A stretch of DNA of 64,000 nt from Corynebacterium tuberculostearicum. Lineage in GTDB: Bacteria; Actinomycetota; Actinomycetes; Mycobacteriales; Mycobacteriaceae. This document shows, one piece after another, positions 23,268-32,865 of this stretch (position 1 is its first letter; each line of letters opens with the position of its first letter). The notes below the pieces were generated by a model. It was not told the origin of the DNA. It saw only the letters and a list, made by a program, of their open reading frames with translations, and made no database searches. Both the position numbers and the translations under genes were made by a program. The stretch spans positions 1,178,001-1,242,000 of the forward strand of contig NZ_CP069791.1 in NCBI RefSeq assembly GCF_016894265.1. The letters are read 5' to 3'.

Positions 23268-24407
23268 ATGTCCGCTGTGAGCGTGGGCGATGTCCGCCGC
23301 GTACTCGATGAGGCCTACCCGCCGCACCTGGCGGAAAAGTGGGATGCCGTGGGGCTTATCTGCGGCGATCCGGCCGCGGAGGTAAAGCGGGTGGCCTTCG
23401 CTTTGGACTGCACCCAAGCGGTGGCCGAGCGCGCGGTGGAGCTCGGCGCGGACATGCTCGTGGTCCACCACCCGTTGCTTTTGCGCGGGGTGGAATCCGT
23501 AGCGGCCGATACGCCCAAGGGCAAGGTCGTACACACGCTGGTCAGCAATGGCGTTGCGCTCTTTGCGGCCCACACCAACGCGGATAAGGCGCGGCCGGGC
23601 GTCAACGACAAGCTCGCGGAGCTGGTAGGCATCAATCCCGGCCGGCCCATCGTGCCGGAGCCCCAGGGCGTGGATAAGTGGGGCGTGCACGTGCCGGTAG
23701 CCGCGGCCGAGGAGGTAAAGCGGGCGCTTTTCGACGCCGGCGCGGGCCACATCGGCGCCTACTCTCACTGCTCCTTCGATATCGCCGGCACGGGCCAATT
23801 CCAGCCGGAGGAGGGCGCTGACCCCACCGAGGGTGAGATCGGTGCGCTGCACCGCGGCGAGGAAATCCGCGTCGAGTTCGTCGCCCCGGCCGCACTTCGC
23901 TCCTCTTTGCTGAAGGCCCTGCACACCGCCCACCCTTATGAGGTGCCGGCCTATGACATCACGGAAACGGCCGGCCACCAGGACCTGGACAACGCGCTCG
24001 GCCTGGGCCGTGTGGGAGAGCTGCCGCAGGAGATGACCCTGCGCGAGTTCACCCAGCAGGTGGCTAATGCCTTGCCGGAGACCGCCTGGGGCATCCGCGC
24101 CGCCGGCGATCCGGACCAGAAGGTGCGCACGGTGGCCGTGTCTTCCGGTTCGGGAGATTCTTTCCTCTCCGCGGCCGCGAAGCTAGGCGTGGACGTGTAC
24201 GTCACCTCGGATCTGCGCCACCACCCGGTGGATGAGCACCTGCGCGCCGGCGGCCCCGCCGTTATCGATACCGCCCACTGGGCCAGCGAATTTCCGTGGA
24301 CCGCCCAAGCGCGCGATATCGTAGAGGATGCTTTAGAACTGGATACGGAAATTATTAGCCTGCGCACCGACCCGTGGACTATCTCTGCGCACCCAAAGGA
24401 GTCATAA
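23268..24407 (+). CDS. Nif3-like dinuclear metal-centre protein
   Basis: A 379-residue protein of the NIF3/YbgI family. The metal ligands are visible in MLVVHHPLLLRG and FAAHTNADKARPGVN in the N-terminal half, and in VTSDLRHHPVDEH and IDTAHWASEF in the C-terminal half. The extra middle domain (about 130-240) is of the type seen in Gram-positive homologues. Members form hexameric rings; the reaction is uncertain (GTP cyclohydrolase-like activities have been proposed). First gene of a three-gene unit with the zinc-ribbon protein and RNase H/CobC; AAGGAG precedes the start. Confidence 0.9.
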   Translation: MSAVSVGDVRRVLDEAYPPHLAEKWDAVGLICGDPAAEVKRVAFALDCTQAVAERAVELGADMLVVHHPLLLRGVESVAADTPKGKVVHTLVSNGVALFAAHTNADKARPGVNDKLAELVGINPGRPIVPEPQGVDKWGVHVPVAAAEEVKRALFDAGAGHIGAYSHCSFDIAGTGQFQPEEGADPTEGEIGALHRGEEIRVEFVAPAALRSSLLKALHTAHPYEVPAYDITETAGHQDLDNALGLGRVGELPQEMTLREFTQQVANALPETAWGIRAAGDPDQKVRTVAVSSGSGDSFLSAAAKLGVDVYVTSDLRHHPVDEHLRAGGPAVIDTAHWASEFPWTAQARDIVEDALELDTEIISLRTDPWTISAHPKES

Positions 24408-25124
24408 GTGAAACTATCGCAAGAACTACAGCCGGTACTGCTGGAGCTGGCCAACCTGGAACGCTCGCAGGGCCATGGCGCTGAGAAGGAAATCCCGGAA
24501 CAAGCCGAGTATGACAAGGCCAAGGAAGAGCACAAGCGCCTGCTAGATGCCTCCGGTTCTGCGCAGATGGCTGTCGACGACATGGAGACCGAAATCCTGC
24601 GCATCCAGGCCGATGAACGCAAGCTACGCCAGCGCGAGCGCGATGATAAGCGCCAGCTCGGCGCCGCAGTAGACCCAGAAACCCGCAAGGATCTGGAGCA
24701 CGATCTCTATGCCGCCAAGTCCCGCATCGCTGACCTCATGAGCGAGCTGCAGGAGGCGCATAACGAGGTGCACGCGCTGCGGTCCAATCTGGACGTCCAC
24801 GGCGCGCGCGTTTCTGATTCCGAGCGCAAGCTGGAAAAGCTGCGCCGCGCAGCCGAGGCGGCTAAGGAAGCGGCCGCCAATCAAGAGGATCCGGCCGTGC
24901 GCATCGGCGAGCTGCGCGATCAGCTGCCCGCTGGAGTGCTCAGCGAGTACGATACCCAGCGCGAGGAAAATGGCGTAGGTGCCGCCCAGTTCAAGGCCAA
25001 CCGCGCCTGCGGCGGCTGCTTCATCGTCTTGCCGCCGGCCGAGCAAAACGCTGTGCGCAATGCCCCGGCCGATGAGCTGCCGCAGTGCGGCGATTGCGGC
25101 TCCTACCTGGTGCGCCTGGTCTAA
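24408..25124 (+). CDS. Coiled-coil protein with C4 zinc ribbon
   Basis: A 238-residue protein. Residues 1-180 form a long antiparallel coiled coil rich in Glu, Lys, Arg and Ala. The C-terminus is a zinc ribbon with Cys201, Cys204, Cys227 and Cys230 (CGGC and CGDC). This is the conserved actinobacterial family (Rv2229c-like) always next to NIF3 and RNase H. A role in nucleic-acid handling is often guessed but not shown. The GTG start at 24408 follows the NIF3 stop without a gap, and the stop overlaps the next start (TAATG), so translation is coupled throughout. Confidence 0.9.
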   Translation: MKLSQELQPVLLELANLERSQGHGAEKEIPEQAEYDKAKEEHKRLLDASGSAQMAVDDMETEILRIQADERKLRQRERDDKRQLGAAVDPETRKDLEHDLYAAKSRIADLMSELQEAHNEVHALRSNLDVHGARVSDSERKLEKLRRAAEAAKEAAANQEDPAVRIGELRDQLPAGVLSEYDTQREENGVGAAQFKANRACGGCFIVLPPAEQNAVRNAPADELPQCGDCGSYLVRLV

Positions 25125-26254
25125 TGAAGGTCATCATCTACGCCGATGGCGGGTCCCGCGGCAACCCCGGGGTAGCCGGTTCCGGCACCGTTATCTATGA
25201 CGGCAGTGGGCAGCGCATCCTGCGCGAAATTGTCTACGTGGTAGGCACCAAGTCCACTAATAACGTCGCTGAGTACAACGGCCTGCTGCGCGGCCTTGAA
25301 GCCGCCACCGAGATGGGCGCTACCGAGGTGGAATTCCACATGGATTCCAAGTTGGTGGTGGAACAAATCAACGGCCGCTGGAAGATCAAGCACCCTGACA
25401 TGCAGAAGCTGGCCCTGCGCGCCCGCGAATACATCAACGGCTTTTCCTCTTTCAGCCTGGACTGGGTGCCGCGCGCCAAGAATAAGGTGGCAGACGCCCT
25501 GTCCAATGACGCCATGGATGCCGCGGCCGCCGGCCACCCAGAAGGCATCGTGGCCGGTGAAGAAGACGCCGAGCCAGCTCCGGCCGGGGAGCAAGACACC
25601 ACCGCGCCGCACCCCACCGATTGGCTGGGGGACCGTGGACCTACCACCCGCTTTATCCTGCTTCGCCACGGGCAGACGGAGATGTCGGCCGCCAAGCAAT
25701 ACTCCGGCCGCGCCAATCCGGGCCTTACCGAGCTTGGCCAAAAGCAGGCGCTCGCCGCCGCCCAGGCGCTTGCCGACGCCGACTTTGACGCCATCGTCTG
25801 CTCACCCCTGCGCCGCTGCCAAGAGACCGCGGCGGCCGTGGCCAACGGCCGTGATATCGAGGTAGAGACCGTCGACGGCCTCATTGAGGTGGACTTCGGT
25901 GCGTGGGAAGGCAAGACCGCCGCCGAGGCCCACCAGCGCGATCCGGAACTTCACGAGGAGTGGCTGCACGATGCGAGCGTCGCCTGTCCGGGCGGCGAAT
26001 CGCTGCAGGCGGTCAACCGCCGCGTGCGCACCACCCGCAAGGAGCTCCAAGAGCGCTTCGCAGGCAAGACCGTGCTGGTGGTGAGCCACGTCAACCCGAT
26101 TAAGTCCTTCATCCGCCAAGCACTCGATGCCGGCCCAGCCACCTTTGGGCATCTCTTCCTCGACCTGGCTGCCATTTCGCAGGTGGAGTTCTGGGAAGGC
26201 GGCTCTATGGTGCACGGATTTAACGATGTGGGCCACCTGGCAGGCCTGCGCTAG
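25124..26254 (+). CDS. Bifunctional RNase H / acid (alpha-ribazole-type) phosphatase
   Basis: A 376-residue fusion. The N-terminal RNase HI domain (about 1-135) begins KVIIYADGGSRGNPGVAGSG, with catalytic acids in DGGS, EYNGL, MDSKL and ADALSND. A linker of about 45 residues rich in Ala, Glu and Pro follows. The C-terminal histidine-phosphatase domain begins FILLRHGQTEMS (catalytic His near residue 181) with SHVNPIK as the second histidine motif. The architecture equals M. tuberculosis Rv2228c, which degrades RNA in RNA-DNA hybrids and has CobC-like phosphatase activity. Its start overlaps the upstream stop. rnpB follows within 10 bp. Confidence 0.94.
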   Translation: MKVIIYADGGSRGNPGVAGSGTVIYDGSGQRILREIVYVVGTKSTNNVAEYNGLLRGLEAATEMGATEVEFHMDSKLVVEQINGRWKIKHPDMQKLALRAREYINGFSSFSLDWVPRAKNKVADALSNDAMDAAAAGHPEGIVAGEEDAEPAPAGEQDTTAPHPTDWLGDRGPTTRFILLRHGQTEMSAAKQYSGRANPGLTELGQKQALAAAQALADADFDAIVCSPLRRCQETAAAVANGRDIEVETVDGLIEVDFGAWEGKTAAEAHQRDPELHEEWLHDASVACPGGESLQAVNRRVRTTRKELQERFAGKTVLVVSHVNPIKSFIRQALDAGPATFGHLFLDLAAISQVEFWEGGSMVHGFNDVGHLAGLR

Positions 26255-26264
26255 AATAAGGAAC

Positions 26265-26718
26265 GCGAATGAGCCGGCCGGGTGATCGCGTCGCTTCATA
26301 CGGGCAGCCACGTGCTGCCGCGTGGGCGCCGAGGAAAGTCCGGACTCCACAGAGCACGGTGGTTGCTAACGGCAACCCGGGGAAACCCGCGGGCAAGTGC
26401 AACAGAAAGTAGACCGCCTCGTGCCTCCACTTGGTTTCGGCCAAGTTGGAGCCACAAGGTAAGGGTGAAACGGTGCGTTAAGAGCGCACCAGCACCGTCA
26501 GCGATGGCGGTGGCTGGGTAAACCCCACCGGGAGCAAGGCATCACGGCCCCGCCACGTTGCGGGGCCCGATCAGGCGTTTTAAGGCTGCTCGCTCGAGCC
26601 TGAAGGTAGCTGCTGGAACCAACTGGCAACGGTTGGTCTAGATGGATGTTCACCGCGCGGTGCTTCCCAGGGAGTGCCGCGATGAGACAGAATCCGGCTT
26701 ATAGGCCGACTCATTCGC
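26265..26718 (+). ncRNA. rnpB: RNase P RNA (type A)
   Basis: The ends pair as the long P1 helix: GCGAATGAGCCGGCC (26265-26279) with GGCCGACTCATTCGC (26704-26718). The universally conserved GAGGAAAGTCCGGACTCCAC is at 26330-26349, ACAGAAAGTAGACCGCC follows (CR II/III), AAGGTAAGGGTGAAACGGTG marks the specificity region, and GACAGAATCCGGCTTA the 3' conserved part. The RNA processes tRNA 5' ends together with RnpA. Exact mature ends are approximate. Confidence 0.95.
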
Positions 26719-26742
26719 CCTACTACGTTTATGGTGGTGGGC

Positions 26743-28137
26743 ATGAAGCTCTACGCCGCCCCGCTCGATTTCCGCGCCATTGCCACAGAATTTTCGGTAG
26801 CCACCGATTTTCCGGCCGCGGTCACTGCCCAGGCCGCCCGCGCGCAGGACCGATACGCCGACTCGCGCCGCGACGCCCGCGAAATTCCCTTCGTGACCCT
26901 GGATCCCGCCGGCTCCATGGACTTGGATCAGGCAGTCTACATCGAAGAACGCGAGGGCGGATACCGCGTCTTTTATGCCATCGCGGACGTTGCTGCTTTC
27001 ATCGAGCCCGGCAGCGAGTTAGAGCGCGAATCCTTCCGCCGCGGCCAGACCATCTATCTTCCCGATGAACCCGCGCGCCTGCACCCGCCAGAGCTTTCCG
27101 AGGACCGAGCCTCGCTGTTGCCTGGCACCGATAAGCCGGCCGTGTTGTGGACCTTTGACTTGGATGGCAACGGCGAGGTGGAGTCCTTCCACGTCGAGCG
27201 CGCGCTCATTTATTCCCAGGCACGCCTGGATTATGAAGGCGCGCACGCGGACCTCGCGGCCGGCAACCTCCACCCATCCATCGCGCTGCTGCCGGTGGTC
27301 GGCCGGCTGCGCCAGGAATCTTCCCTGCGCCGCGAGGCCATTTCCTTGCGCCTGCCCTCCCAGCGCGTGGTGGAAAATGACGACGGTACCTTTGAGCTCA
27401 TCATCGAGCCGCGCTATGAGGTCATGGACTATAACTCCGAAATTTCCCTGTTGGCCGGCATGTGCGCTGGGCGCCTCATGCAGGAAGCTGGTGTGGGCTT
27501 CTTGCGCACCCTGCCCGCGGCCGAGCCGGAGCATGAGCGCCAATTTCGCGCCGAGGCTCAGGCCCTAGGCTTTACGCTTGGCGACGCCCCCATTCCCCAA
27601 TTCCTCCTCACCGTCGACGCCGATTCCCCGCGCGGCATGGCCGTCATGCGCGAAGCCCAAAGCCTTTTGCGCGGAGCCGACTATGCCTGGCTAGGCGAGC
27701 AAGAGGCGCAGGTACATGCCGGTATTGGTGGCTACTATGCCCACGTCACCGCGCCGCTGCGGCGTCTTTCCGATAGGTTCGCCACGGAGGTATGCCTTGC
27801 CCTGTGCGGCGGTTATGAGGTTCCCGAGTGGGTAACAGGCAGCGCTACGGAGGTCATCGGGGCGATGCGTTCGACCTCGCAGCTCGCCTCCCAAGTGGAT
27901 AAGGCCTGCCTGAACCTGACGGAGGCGACTGTGCTGCGACCTTGGCTCGGGACTAATTTTCCGGCCACCGTGGTCCGCGGGGACCCGAAGCGGGACAAGG
28001 CACGGATTTTCGTACCGGAGCCACCCGTCTTCGCCCAATGCGTGGGCGCACCGGAAACCGGCAGTGAAACCACTGTCTCACTGGTGACGGCGGATACCGA
28101 TTCGCGCGAGGTTCTCTTTGCCTGGCCGGCCGACTAG
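26743..28137 (+). CDS. RNB-domain (RNase II/R-like) ribonuclease
   Basis: A 464-residue protein with the RNB catalytic core. PFVTLDPAGSMDLDQAVYIE carries the metal-binding aspartates (near residues 50-62). VFYAIADVAAFIEPGSELE, IYLPDEPARLHPPELSED and the C-terminal YAHVTAPLRRLSDRFATEV are characteristic. Cold-shock and S1 RNA-binding domains of RNase II/R are absent, so it is the short actinobacterial version. It probably degrades RNA 3' to 5'. The start at 26743 (MKLYAAPLDF) is preferred to ATG 26731. Convergent with the galactokinase-like gene (12 bp apart). Confidence 0.9.
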   Translation: MKLYAAPLDFRAIATEFSVATDFPAAVTAQAARAQDRYADSRRDAREIPFVTLDPAGSMDLDQAVYIEEREGGYRVFYAIADVAAFIEPGSELERESFRRGQTIYLPDEPARLHPPELSEDRASLLPGTDKPAVLWTFDLDGNGEVESFHVERALIYSQARLDYEGAHADLAAGNLHPSIALLPVVGRLRQESSLRREAISLRLPSQRVVENDDGTFELIIEPRYEVMDYNSEISLLAGMCAGRLMQEAGVGFLRTLPAAEPEHERQFRAEAQALGFTLGDAPIPQFLLTVDADSPRGMAVMREAQSLLRGADYAWLGEQEAQVHAGIGGYYAHVTAPLRRLSDRFATEVCLALCGGYEVPEWVTGSATEVIGAMRSTSQLASQVDKACLNLTEATVLRPWLGTNFPATVVRGDPKRDKARIFVPEPPVFAQCVGAPETGSETTVSLVTADTDSREVLFAWPAD

Positions 28138-28149
28138 CCGGCAGGGCTC

Positions 28150-29424
28150 CTAGCCTTCGCCGCGGGCGGCCTCGCCTGGCTGCAGCTCGACGACGAGCAG
28201 TCCGTCTTCAGCCAAGTCAGCTGCAAAATTGTGCGCGCTTTTCGCCGGAACATAAGCGATGACCGCGTTCGAGGTGCCGGCATGCGCCGATCGACCCGCA
28301 ACGGCACCGCGAACCGTGACCAGCTCGGCGAGTTTTTCTGCCGAATCCAAGCCGTAGATATTTGCCAAAGAAGACTGTGACTGCAACAGGATAGGGAAGA
28401 GCTCCGCGCCGCGGTGCGAGCGCAGGCAGCGCGCAAACTTTTCTACGCGCTCAGTTTCTTCCTCATAAAAGGCCATCCACTCCGTGGCGGCGCTGATGCT
28501 CGGGCGGCCTTCCTCGCCGTAGACCTTGTGCACGGCCTTGAGCCAGTCGAGGACGCGCTGTTGGGCGTCGGGAAGCAAGCGCAGCGAATCGGTGCCGAAG
28601 GAGTGGCAGGCATCATCGATAAAGCGCTGGCGCTGGCGGATATCGGCGATGGCCTTTTCCTCCTGCGCGGAAAAATCTTCGGGCACCGCTACCGCAAAGG
28701 CGGACATCTCGCGGCCCACCACATGTGGGGCGTGGGTGACAGAACCATCGGCATAGTCCATGATGCACACGCCCTCACCCGTGCTGCGCAGCGCAGCGCT
28801 GTGGCGTGCGCGCAGCGGCGGCCGCGCTGCGAAGGTAGAAACGGCCTGGGTGCAGACATCCGCCACCCGGGCCCTCAACGGTGCATCGAGGTCCGCATCC
28901 GCGCCCATGAGCGCGAGCGCCACCGCGACGTCCGCAGCGGCATCCGCGCCCATACCCGCGCCCTCTGGAATATCGGAAGCGATGGTGATATCCGCACCGG
29001 CTGTCTCCCGGGAGAGCAACTGACGATTAATCATCGTGTGGACAATGCCACCCACGCGGGCCGCCAACCCGCCTTGTGGTGACGGCGGAATAACCGGCTG
29101 GCCTTCCGCATCCGTGGCAGGCTGTTGCGCCGTTGCCAGTTCTGCAAGCGCCTGCAGGCTAATCGAGTCATGGGCAGTCTCGCCCTGAGCTGGGTGGAAA
29201 TGTACGGCTACCACGCCGTCGGTGCGCGGGCTTACCGACGCTGCAGCGCGCAACTTTCCCACACACATGGCGACAATGCCGCCGAAGTGATCAATATGTT
29301 CACCAATGAGGGACCACGTTGCCGGCGCGCTGGCGGTATGCGTTGGAGCGCTGCCCGTGAGTTCGGTATGTGCTCGGGCGGCGCGCTCGGCTACGGGCTC
29401 TGCAGGCGTTGACCACAGTGGCAT
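28150..29424 (-). CDS. Galactokinase-like GHMP kinase
   Basis: A 424-residue GHMP-family protein. The galactokinase signature GEHTDYNGG appears as GEHIDHFGG (residues 41-49). The ATP-binding loop is degenerate: IPEGAGMGADAAADVA (about 145-160) replaces the usual PxGxGLGSSAA, so the serine-rich part is lost. The C-terminal motif is present in modified form (TVRGAVAGRSAHAGTSNAV). No galT, galE or sugar transporter gene lies nearby. It may be a galactokinase homologue with another sugar substrate or reduced activity. Start ATG 29424 chosen for MPLWSTPAEP. Confidence 0.78.
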   Translation of the reverse strand: MPLWSTPAEPVAERAARAHTELTGSAPTHTASAPATWSLIGEHIDHFGGIVAMCVGKLRAAASVSPRTDGVVAVHFHPAQGETAHDSISLQALAELATAQQPATDAEGQPVIPPSPQGGLAARVGGIVHTMINRQLLSRETAGADITIASDIPEGAGMGADAAADVAVALALMGADADLDAPLRARVADVCTQAVSTFAARPPLRARHSAALRSTGEGVCIMDYADGSVTHAPHVVGREMSAFAVAVPEDFSAQEEKAIADIRQRQRFIDDACHSFGTDSLRLLPDAQQRVLDWLKAVHKVYGEEGRPSISAATEWMAFYEEETERVEKFARCLRSHRGAELFPILLQSQSSLANIYGLDSAEKLAELVTVRGAVAGRSAHAGTSNAVIAYVPAKSAHNFAADLAEDGLLVVELQPGEAARGEG

Positions 29425-29684
29425 GGGTGCTAAAGCTCCTTTTCCAGGTTCTGGGACCAGTAGTCTTCGTTGCCCCCACACACGCGGCGGTGCGTTTAAA
29501 GCAACGAACGCCCGCCACCTATGTGCGCGGTGGCGGGGAATACGACATGGATTCGTATAAAAGAATTGTGCTGCCCCACATTCTAGCGGGCATCAATGGG
29601 ACAGCGTGGGTAGTGTGGGCACAAACCATATCAGCGGCAGCACTTAGCCGGTGCCGCTGATGCAACAACTGAGAGGATAGTTTC

Positions 29685-29873
29685 ATGAGCGATGCAGACC
29701 AGAAGTGGTTCTTTGATCCCACCACTAAGGAAGTCAGCCAAGGCAAGACCTCTGGCTGGGAAAATCGGATGGGCCCGTATGACACCCGCGAAGAGGCAGA
29801 AAACGCCATCGGAATTGCCCAAGCCCGCAATGATGCGGCAGATGCCGCAGACGAAGAAGATGACTGGAAGTAA
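29685..29873 (+). CDS. Small conserved acidic protein, 62 residues
   Basis: MSDADQKWFFDPTTKEVSQG followed by WENRMGPYDTREEAENAI, ending in an acidic tail (DAADEEDDWK). I recall near-identical small proteins in many Corynebacterium genomes, sometimes described as SPOR-domain-related because of the GPYDTREEAENA pattern. GAGAGGATAG gives a ribosome-binding site. No function can be assigned. The 260-bp gap upstream holds its promoter and that of the divergent GHMP kinase. Confidence 0.72.
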   Translation: MSDADQKWFFDPTTKEVSQGKTSGWENRMGPYDTREEAENAIGIAQARNDAADAADEEDDWK

Positions 29874-29895
29874 CTAACTCCCAGCCATCTCTTTT

Positions 29896-29939
29896 AAAGC
29901 CGTGTTTCCCGGCGCCGACCCGGGGAGCGCGGCTACTTT
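29896..29939. terminator. Terminator between the small acidic protein and the CHAD gene
   Basis: AAAGCCGTG pairs with CGCGGCTACTTT, and TCCCGG with CCGGGGA, around CGCCGA. The right arm overlaps the last codons of the convergent CYTH/CHAD gene. Confidence 0.55.
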
Positions 29940-31669
29940 AGTTTCTTGCGCAGCGGCTTAAACGCGGCCTTGATGTCTTTGAAAGACTCGGCGTAATCAT
30001 CAAGGGCCTTTAGGCCAATGGTTCGCTCGCGCTGGTAAAGCAGGCCGTAACCAAAGGTATTCTCCCCACGACGGCGAGCGGACTCTGCCAGCTCGAGCAG
30101 CTTATCGCGCGAGGTCACGGAATCCTGGAAGTCACCGAGCACCGACTGCATCTGCTTGCAGGCCTTGTAGAGGCGCTTGGTCTTGAGGTTGGTGGCAGAA
30201 CCAGCTGCTTCAGCTGCATAGCGCAGCTTCTTTGCTGCCTTGCGCATATCGTGGAAATAATCCTCGCGCTCGTGCAGGGACAATTCCTGGTTATCCCAGT
30301 TCTCCACGGCCTTCTTATGGCGCTTGACCAGCTTGTTATAGGCCTTTTCAAGGTGCTGCGCCATCACGGTGTCCATGTCAGCGGACTTGTCCTTGGACTT
30401 CTTTTTCTCTGGCTTCTTTTCGGCCTTGTCCGCAGCAGGCGCGCTGTCCTCGCTGGAATCGGTAGGGGTAGCGGCGTCCCCTTCCACAGAGGACTGCTCC
30501 TCCGTCTCCTCCGCTTCGCTAGCTACCGGGGTGGACTCTTGTTGCTTATCGGCCGTTGGTGGATCAGCGAGAAGACGGTCCAGGGATTCCAGCAATTCGA
30601 GGTAACGCTCGGAATCCAGGGCTGCGATAACGCGGCGGTGCGCGCGGCGGTAGGCGTTGCCCATATCGTGCGCAATGTGCTCGCGGGTGGAGTCATCCAA
30701 GGTGTCAGAATCTTCGGACTCCAGCAGCTTCTGCCAGCGCTCTTCCACAACTTCCGCATCGCGAGCAACGCCCAAAATACCGGCAAGCTCCTTGAGATCG
30801 GCTTCAATCTTGTCGATTTCTGGGCCGACAACAATGCCGTGGAAGGTCTGTAGGTGGCTGCGCAGTTCGCGGGTGGCAACACGCATCTGGTGAACCGAGT
30901 CCCACTCATCGCGGCGCACGCGAGGGTCATAATCAACTAGCTTGTTGCGGTTGGCTTGGAGTGCGGTGATGACGGCCGCGGCAGGGGAGTCTGGGTCCAC
31001 ATCCGGCGATACCAGGGCTGGAGGCAGCGGTGCGTTGGCGTAGGAATCACCCAGGGCGGACTTCAGCTTGGATGGGGAGGAAGAAACGCGCGCACCGGCA
31101 CCGATAAGCAAGGAAGTGGCACGGCGAATGAATTGCGTACCTTCCTCGGTGCCAGGAAGCTCACCGGCGAGCTCTACTTCCCACTCGCGCCACGACTGCT
31201 GCTGGCCACCTGGAAGGAAGGAAAAGGCGGTGACGTGGTCATCGCAGAATTCTGCTACCGGTTTATTATCGGCATCCGCTAGGACCATCTCGGTGCGCTT
31301 GTTGTCTACCTGCGCAATCGGGGTGAGTTCGTTGTGGCGGATAATGGAGCGAACCTGGTGGAGAAGTTCCTCAGGTACTTCGTAGCGGCCATCTACAGGT
31401 TCTCCCAGCTCGGCGTGGATTTCAGTGCGGCCAGCCTCGCTAGGAATCTTGATATGCCAGCCATCATCATTGCCACCGGTGCGGCGGCGGAGGGTGACCT
31501 TTGCGTGGGTAAGGCGGAGGTCTTCGGTGTCGTAGTAGATGGCAGAAAGCGCGTGGTGGCGCGTGTCTGCAACGTGGTCAACTCCCTCGAGGCGGGCCAG
31601 TTCAGGGAGCTGAGTGGACTCGGCTACGGAGAATTTCGCTTCAACTTCGAGAAAAGACTGTGTAGACAT
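29933..31669 (-). CDS. CYTH and CHAD domain protein
   Basis: A 578-residue protein. The N-terminal CYTH domain (about 1-205) starts LEVEAKFSV (the EXEXK motif that binds triphosphate and metal) and has paired Lys/Arg/Glu residues in LRRRTGGNDDGWHIKIP. The CHAD domain (about 230-575) has the histidine-rich helices VHQMRVATRELRSHLQTF and YFHDMRKAAKKLRYAAEAAG. It is interrupted by a low-complexity insert rich in Glu, Ser and Lys at about 365-430. Such fusions bind or cleave inorganic polyphosphate or triphosphate. The start MSTQSFLEVEAK is well defined. Confidence 0.92.
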   Translation of the reverse strand: MSTQSFLEVEAKFSVAESTQLPELARLEGVDHVADTRHHALSAIYYDTEDLRLTHAKVTLRRRTGGNDDGWHIKIPSEAGRTEIHAELGEPVDGRYEVPEELLHQVRSIIRHNELTPIAQVDNKRTEMVLADADNKPVAEFCDDHVTAFSFLPGGQQQSWREWEVELAGELPGTEEGTQFIRRATSLLIGAGARVSSSPSKLKSALGDSYANAPLPPALVSPDVDPDSPAAAVITALQANRNKLVDYDPRVRRDEWDSVHQMRVATRELRSHLQTFHGIVVGPEIDKIEADLKELAGILGVARDAEVVEERWQKLLESEDSDTLDDSTREHIAHDMGNAYRRAHRRVIAALDSERYLELLESLDRLLADPPTADKQQESTPVASEAEETEEQSSVEGDAATPTDSSEDSAPAADKAEKKPEKKKSKDKSADMDTVMAQHLEKAYNKLVKRHKKAVENWDNQELSLHEREDYFHDMRKAAKKLRYAAEAAGSATNLKTKRLYKACKQMQSVLGDFQDSVTSRDKLLELAESARRRGENTFGYGLLYQRERTIGLKALDDYAESFKDIKAAFKPLRKKLK

Positions 31670-31753
31670 TCACGTACCTTTTACTTTCTAGACCAAATAA
31701 ATCTCACCGGTGATCCTACCCGTTAAGCACTCGATGCGGTGCCACTCCTCGCC

Positions 31754-31776
31754 CCCGTTCGCTAGCAGGGAACGGG
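31754..31776 (-). terminator. Hairpin downstream of the DUF2786 gene
   Basis: CCCGTTC and GAACGGG form a 7-bp stem with a 9-base loop, 31 bp after the stop of the minus-strand gene. No clear T-run. Confidence 0.5.
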
Positions 31777-31806
31777 AGAGAAGAATGGCCTTGAGCAGGG
31801 CAAAAA

Positions 31807-32865
31807 TTACTGCGTAATTTCTGGAACCGAACCAATCCCGGAAGCATCACCGCCAAAGTGAGATTTATCGGCAGCGGCAATACCATCGTTGATGCCGTGC
31901 ATGCTGTTCATGGAAAGCGACATTTCCGTCAGGTTGGGGAAGAGACGATTGCGGGTTTCGATGGCATGATCGGTGCGCGCCTGCAGTGCCGGAAGGGTTT
32001 GGGTGGCTACAGTCTCTGCGTGGTGTGAGCAGTACTGCGACTCCCGCAGGTTGTCTGCGATGCCATCCTTATTTGCTTGGGTGAGCAATTCACCGATGCG
32101 GGCGGCGTAGGAGAGCCGGAAGCTACGGCGATAGGCGGCGGTAGAGCCCGTAGCGCGGGCAATTTCTGCGCCGTCACCATTGCGCATGAACCAATCGCAT
32201 TGGCGGTTGAGGGAGGCAAAAAGGTCGGCGCAATGGGCGGCGTCGGCAGGAGCGCCAATCACGCAGGCTAAGCCCTTGTCATGAATCAGGAGAGTGGTGC
32301 ATCCATTGGCGTCAGAGATAGTGCTTAACAGGGAAACCTGGTGCTTGATATACGGCGGGTGGATGTGCACGCGGTGGGAAATAAGATCAGGTAGCTCGGA
32401 GGTAAGGAGGTCCTCGATGCGATACTTCTGCTGCAGGGACTGCGCCTTAGAGATGAGAACCTCGGCCTCATCCTCAAAGCTGGTAGATTCCGCTTTTCGC
32501 AAAAGGCCTAGCACCTTTTCGCGGATCTTGCGTTGCTTATCGCTAAGCCCGTCCTCCCGCAAGGATTCGCCGGAGGCTAAAAGCTCGGTATCGCGCAGCC
32601 TCGGTAGGTGAATGAGCTCTTTAATAATGGAGCGCAGCTTATCGCGCGGAATGAAATTCTCCTGCGGAGGGGCCATCTGGAGCCATGCTTTGCGCAGCGC
32701 AGGGGAGGTAATTCGCGCCGGCACATGGGGGCTTGCACGGTAAATAATGGGGTAGGCGTGCGGACCTAAGACGTGTTCTAAGTCCGCCGGCGCCCAGCCT
32801 TGTTGTGCGGCGGTGATGAGGCGTTCGATTACGTGAGCAGAAAGATCATCGCAGTGGGTGGTCAT
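31807..32865 (-). CDS. DUF2786 domain protein
   Basis: A 352-residue protein. The DUF2786 motif is KQRKIREKVLGLLRKAEST followed by EDEAEVLISKAQSLQQKY (about residues 115-155), a short helical domain with unknown role found in phage and bacterial proteins. The N-terminal 110 residues and the C-terminal 190 residues contain no other motif that I recognise; the latter has charged helices and HYCSHH-like His-rich parts near the end. Start ATG 32865 follows AAAGGA; the long upstream extension of the open frame is antisense to glnA2 and is discarded. Confidence 0.75.
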   Translation of the reverse strand: MTTHCDDLSAHVIERLITAAQQGWAPADLEHVLGPHAYPIIYRASPHVPARITSPALRKAWLQMAPPQENFIPRDKLRSIIKELIHLPRLRDTELLASGESLREDGLSDKQRKIREKVLGLLRKAESTSFEDEAEVLISKAQSLQQKYRIEDLLTSELPDLISHRVHIHPPYIKHQVSLLSTISDANGCTTLLIHDKGLACVIGAPADAAHCADLFASLNRQCDWFMRNGDGAEIARATGSTAAYRRSFRLSYAARIGELLTQANKDGIADNLRESQYCSHHAETVATQTLPALQARTDHAIETRNRLFPNLTEMSLSMNSMHGINDGIAAADKSHFGGDASGIGSVPEITQ

